Below are positions 50,312 to 62,135 of a stretch of DNA of 64,000 bases, one piece after another (the first letter of the stretch is position 1; each line of letters begins with the position of its first letter). The position numbers were made by a program, and so were the translations under genes. Source of the stretch: Turnera subulata (Eukaryota; Streptophyta; Magnoliopsida; Malpighiales; Passifloraceae); NCBI GenBank assembly GCA_028386065.3, contig JAKUCV010000256.1, positions 4,195 through 68,194 on the forward strand. The letters run 5' to 3'. The notes beneath the pieces were generated by a model that saw only the letters and a program-made list of their open reading frames with translations, did not search any database and was not told the DNA's origin.

Positions 50312-51589
50312 CTAAAGCAGGGCAAGATCATCTTTGAAACGGACCAAAGCATCCCTTGAACTCTGAGGGAACCCCCAAGAGAAGCGGGCACCAAGATCTG
50401 CAGCCCTTCCCTCCATGTACTTGTCTCCCATCAACGCATCAATTCCTTTACCCATGCCTTTCACGGTGACCAACCCGTTGACCATATGGGAGAATTTATC
50501 ACACACACAGTAACCCACCTTAAGCCTCTTGACCACCAACTTGGCATTGTACAACTGGTCACTGGTCTTGGGCCATGCCAGTATGGGCACGCCAAGCCCA
50601 ATTGCTTCCATCAAGGGCTCCCAACTGCAGTTAGACAGGAATGCTGCGGTGGAGGGATGGTTCAGCACCATACAGTTTGGCACCATTTCACTTGTAATCA
50701 AACCCTTCTCCCTCACGCTATCGTCCACTTCGGGATAGTAACCACCGGGTCGGACCACCCAAATAAAATAGTGGGTCGAAGCTTTGAGCGCATCGACCAA
50801 AAGAGGGTATTCCTCCGCGGTCAGGTCCACAGAAGACACAAAGAGCACAGACCGACGTGGCCTCGAATCCAGCCAATCGATCACGCTTGCCTCACCCTCA
50901 TTGCTTGATCGAACAGCAGTCCCGACCAAACTGAAGTACTCTCGGGGGAGTAAGGGGCCCACAGGCCAAACCCTCAACTTGAGTTTCTTAGCCAAGTCCT
51001 CAACATATGGACGCTCCAGATCATCCACCGTGTTGATCATCACCCCCATGAACTTCTTGGTGAACCCCATCCAAGGCGGGTGGTCCCCAGGTCCGGATAG
51101 TCCAATAACCTTTGGGCCAACCCCGGCAAAACCCCAACCGGGAAGGCATCCAAGTAAGCCTACCGACTTGTCATCCTGGGTGGAGGCATCGTAATCCATC
51201 ACAGTGGAGAATGCGCTGGAGGTGAAAAATCCGGTTATCGGAATATGATTGTGGTAGAAAACATCCACCAACCAGCGCATGGAGCGAAGCAAGCCCACGT
51301 CCACGATGGCGCCAACAGCTCCGGGCTCATTGCTACGGCGAATTGTCAAGTAGCATTCCAGGGATCGCTTCATGACGTCGACGGAGACGGGTTCGGTTCC
51401 AGCTGCTTGGGCAGGTATCTCGAGCACTGGTGTCATAGTGTTCTGACGGAAAGTGGCGGGAACCAAGTGGGAAAGAGCGGAGGAAATGATGAGGGAAGCG
51501 TTGCAATTTGGGGACGCCATGAGCTTGCATAGCTCCATGCCAAGAAGAACAGAGTTTTTGCCAAAAGCAAGGTAAAGTTCCGTGGACAT
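50312..51589 (-). CDS. UGT-like protein B, paralogue of A
   Basis: Intronless, 425 residues, ATG at 51587-51589. It aligns with UGT-like protein A along its whole length; long shared runs include GLSGPGD, KKLKLRVW and VGPLLPREYF. The catalytic His position is Ser13 (GKNSVLLG), the first PSPG Trp is Met302, and the PSPG HCGWNS is NCSWEP, so His320 is also lost. Asp344-Gln345, AWP and the PSPG Glu remain. It therefore departs further from the family-1 consensus than copy A, yet has no stop or frameshift. A TATA box lies about 200 bp upstream. The role is unknown; a non-catalytic or regulatory function is possible, as is slow decay. Confidence 0.92.
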   Translation of the reverse strand: MSTELYLAFGKNSVLLGMELCKLMASPNCNASLIISSALSHLVPATFRQNTMTPVLEIPAQAAGTEPVSVDVMKRSLECYLTIRRSNEPGAVGAIVDVGLLRSMRWLVDVFYHNHIPITGFFTSSAFSTVMDYDASTQDDKSVGLLGCLPGWGFAGVGPKVIGLSGPGDHPPWMGFTKKFMGVMINTVDDLERPYVEDLAKKLKLRVWPVGPLLPREYFSLVGTAVRSSNEGEASVIDWLDSRPRRSVLFVSSVDLTAEEYPLLVDALKASTHYFIWVVRPGGYYPEVDDSVREKGLITSEMVPNCMVLNHPSTAAFLSNCSWEPLMEAIGLGVPILAWPKTSDQLYNAKLVVKRLKVGYCVCDKFSHMVNGLVTVKGMGKGIDALMGDKYMEGRAADLGARFSWGFPQSSRDALVRFKDDLALL

Positions 51590-51790
51590 TTTTTCAATTT
51601 CTGCTTTTAGTTAGCTGCAGTGAAGCAAACTTTTTATGTGGTGTTGAGTGTGGTGGCAAAAGTGTGTGGGGTTTATGGGTCTAGTATGTTTTCTTGAATT
51701 CTGTTTATAGAGCAGAGGAAGTAGAAAGGAAATAGTGAATGTGGAGGAAATGAAGAGGAAAAGTGAGAAAGGCGATGTTTGGCTAGGGGG

Positions 51791-51799
51791 TTTATATAG
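51791..51799 (-). promoter_or_regulatory. Candidate TATA box of UGT-like gene B
   Basis: The minus strand reads CTATATAAAC about 205 bp upstream of the ATG, leaving a normal leader length. Confidence 0.55.
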
Positions 51800-54173
51800 T
51801 GCGAAATGCGCGGTCCTGGGGACTAGGTGGGCAAATCGACCATGGCAGAACTTCTTTTTATTTTTATTATTACAAAGTAAGATCGGGTGGAGTATATACC
51901 TGGCGGCCGGGTGCACGCGCAAGAAAACATGTAAGAGCAACGCGCGCCATAAAACCACATCGCTAAGGAATGTTACAGAACTTATACATATGTTTGATTT
52001 GTCTAGGACATTCTCTCTGACAACACATGCAGCAATTTATAATCAGGAATATGCTTGTCTGTGTTTGAGAAACACGCGCGAGCTAGAGAAACCTTATTAT
52101 ACAAGCCCCTTTAATTAAAAATCCACTCTAGAAGTAGAAGGTTAAACTAAGTGCAGGAAAGAGGAGGGGGGTGGGGTGCCAAGCCAAGTGCAGGGGAAAA
52201 TCAAACTTAAACTTCCATTCAGTTTCAGCCTGGTACGTAGCTTGGCCCCACCTTTGAATTTTCGTTCCTTTCCTCTAGGCCTCATGGCCACGTGAATACC
52301 TTATCAAGGGTGGGGCCCAAGGTCGCCCCTTCACCATTCCGTTTGTAAATCGGTGACCAGATGGTAAGTGTGCCTGACCTAAGTTGAATTGAGATCTTAA
52401 TTGTTAGTTACCTTACCCCTCCCGTGTTTTAATTCTCTTGAACAAAGCAGTAATTTGAAGACTGGTTATGCTTGTATATGGTGCATTGATATGGTTGTAG
52501 GGGAGTGAATGCTTTTATGTATATGTATATGTATGTCTGCTGTTGTTTTCGGCTTAAACACTCCTGGAGGAGGAGGATTTTCTCCTGGCCCACCTTTGAA
52601 TTTGATCCTTCCCTCCACCAAATTAAGGCTCACGTCCCGTCCAGGTGCAGGTGGTAGCCAAGTGGGCGGGCTTCACAGCACACATGACGTTACCAGTTTA
52701 TAACTAAGGTTGCTAGGTGGCAAACTGTCAGTGGACTTTGAAATAAATCTTTGATTCCTCCTTTTTGTATTTATGGATGTTGGCATTTTTTAATTCTTCC
52801 TTCCAGAGCGATCGAGATACAACGTCGAACTGTTCCCTTCTCTGTAATTGTTCTCTACTGTTTTTGGTTTCTTTTTCTCTTAAAAAAAAAAAAAAATTAA
52901 TTGAGCCACATCCTCTCTTTTCTTTTATTTCGTTTCGGTAATCCACACACGTATTCATCCTATAATAATTAAATTGGTCATATTTTTTTATGAACCTTCC
53001 ATTACTCTTTTTAGACACAAGTGTTAAGGACTTGTTTATGGGAAAAAATCCAATTGGAGATACAATGTACTGGGAGTAGAGAAATGGCAAATGCTGTCAA
53101 GTTCTGGAATAGGTCTTCTATTCAGATGAAATGCCTGCGTCAGAATTCTAACTTTAATGTAAAAAGCAAAAATATAATAATGTTTTGGACCAAATTTAAT
53201 CGTTGAAAGTTGAAACCAGCTCTGGAACTGTTGGATTTTCAAACAAGAATATGCAAATACATGGCGGGTGGGGGAGAGAAAGACTCACTCGAGCAACTTG
53301 CAAGTTGTTTAAAAACTAAAAGAGACGACGTGCTTCAACGCAAGCATGCCACGTAACCCCTGATAATCATCTTAATAGCCCCCAATAAACAGAATGGAGG
53401 AGATTCCAGATACCAGGTGGCGGCAGTTAAGGTAATGTCGCCGTGCCACGTGTTTCCCACGGCCCACCCGTCGCCGAGGATTAAAAAAAGTGTCTGTGTC
53501 CACTTCTCCAATTATATACACACGCAGTTGATTAATTTTGTGGAATGCAAACAGAATCATCCTTCCTTCCATTCATTTCACCTTAATTTAATTTCAATTT
53601 CGCCGATTTCAGACTTAATCTGTTTAATTCTACACGGCCAAGCAAGAGTTACATTTTAATTAATATGACGGTACTGGTTTTGTGGTTTATTGGTCATGAA
53701 CTCTTGGTGATCATCAGGTGAGACTTGCTAATTGCGTGCTTAAGGAGGATGATCACTACTTCACTAGTACCACGGGATAAGGATTTTCCTTAATTCCACG
53801 CGTTTTAGCCAATCCTCTCAAATCTTCACCTCCTCCTATATATCAACGGCAGGCCCATTTTTTTTTTTTTTGCACCCTGACTTACCTTTCAATCGTTTAA
53901 CTCAACAGTCGCATTCCTTTTTTATAAGGTCCACCTTTCATCGATTTTTTTTTTTAAATGACAGAATAATCTTTGCAAACACTATTAGGGGGAATCGTTG
54001 TAGACATAATTTTTTTTTTTTTTTCATTATCAATGTAGTTTTCATGCGTTCCTTAAGCACATGGGCCATGGGCAGCTTTGCTTCGTGCTTTCCTTTAGTA
54101 TCGGAAGTGGTTGAGTTGTTGATGAAATTTTATGATACATAATTCCCCATCAAAGCAGTAAGCTGTACGCACA

Positions 54174-54235
54174 ATTGATTTCATGTAAGATGACAAAATT
54201 AAGTATTGATTTCATGTAAGATGACAAAATTAAGT
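54174..54235 (+). repeat. Perfect 31-bp tandem repeat
   Basis: Two identical copies at 54174-54204 and 54205-54235. Noncoding surroundings. Confidence 0.95.
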
Positions 54236-57029
54236 ATGTAGAATTCAGAACAGTTGAATAAGAAAGCTGACCAGGAAAATTCTGAACCCAACAATTAACT
54301 GAACTATACCAGAGCACTAACTTATTTTGACATATTCGTTATATATAAATGCTTTCCAGGATTGAAATTTCTCCAACAAAGGAGATAATATACACAATAG
54401 ATTTTATTGATAAAAAAATGTATACAGTAGATTTAGTCGTCACTTGGAGAAAGTTATATGCTTGCTAATTATGATTAGAGCTACAAAAATATATATTAGC
54501 TTTAGTACCGAGAACTATTTTTTTAAAAATGATATATATTCTATATCTGCTTCACGCCCTAGTCGCTCTCTAGTGTACCTATATATCCATTGTTCTGTAT
54601 TTTATAAGTCTGGTTTCCTTTTCATTTCGTGGAAGCTAGTAAAGAAATTGTTCCGTGTTTTTCTTTACGGCCTTGACTTTCATTAAATACTCTCTAGTTT
54701 TTTGGACCACTACTTTTCATTTTGTCTTTTTGGCCTTTGATGCTTCATCTGCTCTCTTTGTCTACTTCTTCTGCTTACTACTCCTGGTATGGTCATATAT
54801 ATCTTACTTATTTCAAAGAAAACTATCCATCTCTTAGGTTCAAAAAAAAAAAAAAAAGAAAATTATCTCTGCTGCTGTTGTTAAATCTCAAAGTATACCA
54901 CAGATCTCACGCTTTCGAACGCTTAGAAAAGGCCATCCCTCTCGATCCTGTCGTATGGTCATATAACATAAATCGAGAGAGTACGTCGGTCTGACATGAT
55001 CTGAACAATCATTCTCTATTATTTTGTAATATGATGTGTTTTTTTTATTCACCTAACAAGTACAGTTTCCTTTTAGCCTCGTCTATATATGTATACTAAA
55101 ATTAGGTATCGCAGATATGGGAGGATATATATGTTATATGATCAAATTTGGTTTGTATTGATGATTGAAAAATCATATATGTACCTTTTGGTTTTGTATC
55201 CTCTAGCTCCTTAACAATTATTTTTAACGTTTCTGACGTAATAAACAAAATTTCACACTCTAAATCTTATCTTTATACGCTGATACAATATGCTTAGTTA
55301 GAGGGTCGGTTGTAAAGGTGGAATTCCCACATTGTGCATGACGGAGACTTTAATTTCATACATGCCATTCGCTCGATCAAAGCAAAAATCAGATTTGCCA
55401 CTATGCAATATTCCATCCGACCTTTGAAAGCATGAAATATATAAGTTTTTTGAGGGGTTAAGTTGGCAAAGACGCAAATCACGCACTAAATTATTAAGCT
55501 AGAAGCCGAGAAAGCAATTGGATGGGTCTAGTCTACCCATCTGCTTTATGTTTTCATCATATAATAGTAATATATATAACGGTTGTTGATTATTCTTGGC
55601 TGTAATGGGGGCTGACCTTTTCGACTTCTCAACAATAAAATGTAACCAAGCTTTTCAATGATAATTACACTGCTGCCTTTAGCTCATGAAATGCTTCTAG
55701 AGTTTTGTGCCACGGTCCATAAAAGTAGCAGGGTGGTCAAGACATAGATTTGGGTATTAATTAGAGATGGGCAGTGTACCTAGTTTTCATCATGAGTGGT
55801 TTTGTTGTTTGGTAGTAGTAAATGGTTAGAGAAGAGAGTACGCCAAATCGACCAAAACAAAAAACCAAAAAAAGAGAGCATTTCCAGATCCAAGCTCCAC
55901 ACCCCAAATTGAACCCCCCAATTTTCAACCCTACCTGCTTCACCTGCCTTTTGGCCGATCTCAATTTTCGAATGGTGTTTAAAGAAAAAACAAAATCTCA
56001 TTTAATTTGTGAGGAAATTCCCTCTGACCACAACGCCAACGCCATTCTATTTTGGTTCATCCACGCCACCATCTAGTCGTCCACAGTCCCTGATGCTCCA
56101 AAGTCAGCCAATTATGCCATGCTTTTTCTGGGAGGAGACAATCCTTGCTCTTTTTTCTCTTTGCTCTTTATTGATTTCTTATCCTTGTTCTTTGCACCAA
56201 CTTATATTTTCCTTTTCAATAACAATTTTTAATCAATCCATCCTTATTTTTAAGGGTAAGTACTGCTAGTAACTTATAAAGAAAAGTAACACTCTTTGCT
56301 TCTTCTTCTTTTTTCAAAAAAAAAAAAACTACTTTAATTTATACATTAGAAGATAGTGTTACCAATATTTTGCAAAAAAATTAATTACTTTAATGTTTGC
56401 GCTTTTTTATGCCAAATGTGTCAACAAAAAAATTTACATATTGCACTTGTCAGCACCCTCCACGTGCCATAAGATATTCATGGATATTGATACAAGATGC
56501 GTATATATGTATTGAACCCAAAAAAAAAAAAAGGAAAAAAAATATATTGAACTCCTAAAGAAAATGTGTGTGTAAGCCTAGAGCAATTTTCTTTTTCTTC
56601 TTTTTCCTGATCGACTCCAGGAAATGAAGAATTATTAGGATGATCCCACATTCATCCACATGTGGCAGCATATATTATATAAGTTTCCATATAAATCCAA
56701 AGTAGTTATCATAATCTTTCAAACCATCTAAATTTCGACGAAGCAAGTTTTCTTTATGGCAAAAACCAAATTCTTTCGCATGTTTGTCCAAGCACAGCAA
56801 GAGCACAAGTAACATTGTATCCATCCAAGTTTCATAAGATAAACGAACCAAAAATATCACCACCTAAAATTTTCATAAACAAACTCTCTTTGAAGAAGTT
56901 AGATCATGTCCTCTAGCTTCCATTTGTACATTTCTTCTAGTTTATTGGAATGAAAAGAAGAAGAATGTTTTCTACAATGATAGACATTAATTAAAGTAAG
57001 CTAGCCCATGATATACTAAGAATATTACC

Positions 57030-57518
57030 CAAAGTAAGCCTACCGATTTATTATCCTCAGTGGACGCATCGTACTCCATCATGGTAGAAAAGGCGCTGGA
57101 GGTGAAAAGACGGTGGAGAAGACGCTGGAGGTGAAAGAAGCGGTTACCGGAATATGATTGTGGTAGAAAACATCCACCAACCAGGGCATGGAACGAAGCA
57201 AGCTGACATCGACGATGGCGCCAACAGCACCGTGCTCGTTGCTGGGACGAATTGTCATGTAACATTCCAGGGAGTTCCGGAGGGTGTCAACCGGGATGGG
57301 TCGGATCCGGGCCCGAGTTCGACTTTGACGTCGACGGCGACAGAGACAGAGTGAATTTCGAAAACGACGATGTTGTCACGAAAAGAGGCAGGAAGCAAGG
57401 AGGAGAGGAAGGAGAGAATGACAAGTGAAGTTTTGCAATAGAGTGAATTCGTTAGGAGTTTGGACAGCTCCATGCCAACAACAACGTTGCCATGGCCAAC
57501 AACAACGGAAATTTCCAT
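57030..57518 (-). pseudogene. UGT-like copy C, truncated and frameshifted
   Basis: An ATG at 57516-57518 opens a frame similar to the N-termini of copies A and B. The frame shifts near 57284: homology leaves the first frame after GPGSDPS and continues in another with DTLRNSLECYMTIRPSN. A second break is a local duplication of about 40 bases containing GCTGGAGGTGAAA (57098-57162), which shifts the frame again. Homology ends at about 57030, so only the first 170 or so residues are represented and the whole PSPG half is missing. The catalytic His position is Asn11. It is closest to copy B. The noncoding block that follows downstream in the other units is directly attached, so an internal deletion removed the 3' half. 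Confidence 0.9.
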
Positions 57519-60500
57519 ACATTTTTTCTTGATTCTGATGCAAAGAAAGAAACTTTTTTACAAGGTTTTTTTTTGAAAAAAAAGAGAGTAAAGTTTGAGA
57601 GCTTAGAAAGTTGAAATAAAGAGGAAACAGGGGAGGAGCTAGGGTTGCAGAGGTGGGTTTATGTTGGGTATGGGAGAGAGAGAAAGAGAGTGTGGCGCGA
57701 AAAAGTAAAGCGTTTGAGGCTCACTCGCGAAATGATCCTTTACTCACGTGGCAGATAGACGGTTCGTGTGCATTGTCTAGAGCATTCATTCCCTCCAAGA
57801 CCGTCCAATTGTGCTTCAAGAAAACCATCTCGCGCAGATTCCTCTATTCACCCTTAATTAAAAATGTACGTCGAGTCCTGTCCTCCTAATTGTATTAGTT
57901 GTTGTTGTGATTTTGACCTTTAAATGGTGGAATGTAACAATAGAGCAACAACTACAGCAACCGTGTTATATCTATGTGATTATTTTGTGCAGACTTTAGT
58001 TAATTGCTAATGTATACTATTAATTTGTTTCTTTGGGTGATGTAAACTGTGATTTTTTTTGAAAAAAAAATTGATCTACAAGGTATTGGACTGGAGGAGA
58101 TAAAAGCTTAGAAAATGTATGCCTAGGAGGAGGAGAGAAACGCAATTGAAAAAGAATGGAATCCACAAAGGATGGCTGTTGAACTCACAAAGCGCCGTCC
58201 GTGTTTCTTGTTAACCAAGAATTTGGATATGGCAGCAACATTACAACAGTCGGGTTTTCGATCATGAGTGGTTTGTTAATGTTAGGTAACTAAGAGTTGC
58301 CGCCAAGTGCGGTGGCCGAGAGTATTTATCCAAATCCCTTGTCGCTAGCTTCTTACCACCAACACCATTCTTTTCTTCTTTTTCCTAATCCAATCTCGAC
58401 CCTCCCTCCAAATCAACCTCCAGTTTGAACAATAGCTGGTCCCACCGGCCTTTTATTTTCTCAAGTTCCCAAATAAGACCCACCCGTACCTTTGCCCACC
58501 TGCCGCTCCCATTCTCAATTCTAAAGAATAAGAGAATGGCAAGAAATTCCCTTTCAGCGCATTGCCTATCTATATATCTTTGGTTCCTCCACGGAGTCCA
58601 CGCCATTTACTATCCGCAATCCTTGATGGTCCCCAAGTCGGCCAAGTCACTCAGTCAACATGTCACCATTTTCACAGCCACCGATCCTTAATTTGCTTTT
58701 CTATCTCTCTCCCCAGGTTTGTTGACGTCTACAAAGCTTTGCTTTTTTTTTTTTTTAGTGTCTCTCCAGGTTAATTTGTTGACGTCTAAAAGCTTTCCTT
58801 TTCAATCTTTCTTTTTTTTTTTTTCCAGGACGCCTACAAAGTTTTGCTTTGTATGCCGTTATGCTAGAACGGTGTTCAACTGTTCACCAGTAACGCCATA
58901 CGATCAATCTTTTTCTTTTTTGATAGGTAACTGTGCTAACTGATGGCAAAAAAACTAGTAAAAGTACTTGTGTTTTTCTTTGATGTAATGATCGACACGT
59001 ACGAAATTGGGGTTTGGGAATGTTATGCCACCAAAATCTCGTTTCGGACCAAACTCGAAAGACACGGTGTTTTGTTCCGAGAAACTCGCGCGCTGTAGGA
59101 ACGCCGATGCTACGTGTGTGTTTTTTTTTTTTTTTTGAAGTAGCATAATGATCTTATAACACAACAGCACGTGTCACCTTCCCTCCACGTGACATAAGAA
59201 AGTGGCGGGACCCTTAGGAGAGAAATGTCGTACCTATTATTCGGCCTTTCGCAGAACCGGAGGTGTTTCCCACGCGCAGGCAAAACAGAAAACAAACAAC
59301 TTTGAACTCTGGTGGTCTGGGCAGCCGCATTTGTTGCCTGACTGTGTGGTGTGAATGTGTTGGCATTGGTCTACCACATCAATGGGCCTAAACAAAAGAC
59401 AGGTTTAGATTGTGGGGAAAGTTCAACTTAGATTGTGGAGTACTATGTTACTAGTATTATTACTTTTTTTAGTAGTTGGCAATCATTTTCATGTCTACTT
59501 CCAAAGTCTAGGAAGCAATTATTATACTACCATTTTCCCTTTCCTTTTCTGAATCAAACCATTTGGCATAAATGCTTTAAGGGGTGCACTTATGTTCCTT
59601 GCTTTATTATTTTGCACCAAGGGATACACTTATCTATCAATACCGCTCGAGGTACATTCAACATTTTTTGAAATCTATGAGTTTCGATTAGGTACATTTT
59701 TTGCTTTTCTCCTCTCGGATTGTTTTGATCTTGCATAATGAAAATAGAGTAACAAGGCCTGGTATGAAGTATATATAGGGAATTTATGGGTCTTCCATTA
59801 AGGCAATATAATTTTGGTTTTTATTGTGTTCCTAAAAAAGATCCCACCGAAAATGGGAATTAAGCATGGGACATTATATTTACGGTTCCTTTCTCTTTTG
59901 TTGGGCGATGAGACGTTCCATGGTCAACACTCTACAACCATTCTGCCGCCATTCTATACGTCAATTCCCTTTTTCATATCACTTTGTTTTGTATGACTAT
60001 TACTCGTTTATTACTCGTTTTCATTTCATCATCTACTCCACACAAATAAAAAATTGCGATAAAATGCATAGGTGTTACATCATTGTTGTACGCCTATTCT
60101 AGAACACTTCCTTAAATCGAATAGTTATTTTTATTCCTCCCTACCATCCCATGGTCTTTAATTCTTTTGACTAATCCCATTTGAAAAATCTCGAATATGA
60201 TATATAGTGAAAATCACAGATTGTTTTGATCAGTTCGATATCCTATTTTCACAATCTCCCTCATTTCTTTTTTAGTTGAAAAGTATAGATATATGGTCTC
60301 GTCCAATAACAACAAAAATGGAATGAATTAGTTCCTTTCCTACAAAACTTTTTGATCTTTTGTAGGGTAAAAGATCTGTCGCCTTACGCGAGTATATATA
60401 CTACTATATATGGATAATATTGTTATATAGAATAGTATATATATTTGTCTAACTTAATATAACGAGAATAAAATTACTGCTGTGACTTGGATCAGAAGGT

Positions 60501-62135
60501 ACTATAGTCTATATATTGACGATAAATTCAAAGCCTTGTTCAGTGGCAAAGGAATCTTAACTAATTTGTTGGCATTTGGCCGGTACCCTCCATTGTTTGT
60601 ACTGTTGTTTTTTTACGGAAGTAAAGAGAAATTCTTTTACTGTTCTTGTTCCATCAATTTGAGCTCTTTTTTTTCCCCCCTTTGATGAAGTCTAAGCATC
60701 ATTTGTTCCGAAAAAATTGTCAGCTAGGCATTTGACCACAAAATTTCTAGAACAGACGCTAAAGGTTCTGAAGAAAATGCGAAGTAAATCCCTTGCCCAA
60801 TTATTTTTCTTATATCTGTTAATCATTCGCAGGCAATCCTTTTTCTGTGTGATTAAAAAAGTATGTTACATATACAACCAAATAGTTACCTTTTAGTGAA
60901 TTATGGCTCAAATAAGATTATAGGTATTTGCGACTGGAAATTTTGGATTTGTAGTTAAAAGATTCGGAAAAGAATTCAAAATGCATATAATTGTACCAAT
61001 AAAAAAAATGTTGTTATCCTGACATGATATAACCCAATGTAGTGAGATATTATTACTGAGTTCCATATGACAAAACCCAAATTTTTCTTAACAATGAATT
61101 ATCAAACATGTTGGGATCCCATTGAGACAAAACTAACTCAACAATGAATTATTGAGTTGACTTCAAATACATATACAAACCACTCAGATTTTCTTATTCT
61201 TGGAAAGAGGCATCAGGCTGAAATGACGTTGGGCACATTGAAGAGCCGAGCTGACGTACTTTCCGTGAAGGAGACTTGAAGTTTGAACACGATGCATTCA
61301 GGAACTATTTGGTCCTTTGTCATTATCAAGCAAGAAAGGAAAAAAAGTGTACAGGTCCGTCCAGGTACTTAGTCATTCTTCTTAATTGCTCTTTGTCTTC
61401 ACCATTTCAATAATTTTGTTTTTGTCAAATTTTATACTTCCAAAATGTGTGTTTTTTTTTTCATTTTCATATAAATTCTTCTTCTATATATAAATATTGG
61501 TTTCTCCTTCAAGCCTGCAACGAAGACACATGACTACTAACAAATTCAACAACGTGAAATATAAATCAGGGGAAACATAATAAAAATAGTTACAGGCTTA
61601 CAGCATATATATACATGTATAGTGGGAGGGTGTGGCACTTATCCTATCTAGTTCGGTAAAAAAGTTTTTTATGTCCTTTCACTCCTTCGATTTCGCATTT
61701 GTTGTCCCTCTTCGTTTAATTTCACTCAAGATGTCCCTAAATTCGTGATTCACCGGGTCACCCTGTCCATTCTACAGCCTACAGCAGGTTGGTAGGGCTG
61801 GTGTTGACACGTGTCGGTGGAGCCTGCCACAACTTATTTTTTTATTCTTTTTTTATATCAAATTTATTTTTGAAAATCCATTAAAATGAATAAATTTTAA
61901 TATCTAAAAATACACCACAATATACGTGTTTTGGAGCTTAACACTTCAATTTTTTTTTTTTTACAAACATCAGTTGACTACAAATAGCTTTTCTTAGAAA
62001 TATGTTAGCTCATTCACAACTCTTCAGTTTCGTTGTTTTAGAAACATGCGTTGACTATATTAAACCAATTTCCTTTTCGGTTTTATTAACTCAATATCAA
62101 TTAACTTTCACAATCGATTATACCAAAAAGAAAAG
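57519..62135. other. Spacer between UGT copy C and the right LTR
   Basis: No exon recognised over 4.6 kb. Three imperfect copies of a GTTGACGTCTACAAAGC-type segment lie at 58716-58860. 61660-61850 resembles the degenerate repeat near 46590-46790 in style. The rest is AT-rich. Confidence 0.5.
58716..58860 (+). repeat. Three imperfect repeats, spacing about 55 bp
   Basis: Segments near 58719, 58776 and 58831 share a GACGTCTAMAAAGCTTT-like core and are separated by T runs. The third is the most diverged. Confidence 0.7.

Larger units (their letters stand above)
51590..56985. other. UGT-B promoter and long spacer
   Basis: About 5.4 kb with no recognisable exon. It includes the UGT-B promoter, a perfect 31-bp tandem repeat (54174-54235), several T runs, a G-box near 53449 and, near the right end, the noncoding block (56770-56960) shared with the other UGT units. 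A segment at 56030-56130 loosely resembles 58560-58660. Confidence 0.5.

Noticed and set aside
52728..53090. 120-residue minus-strand frame
   Set aside because: AT-rich composition, Lys/Phe runs from homopolymers, no recognisable domain.
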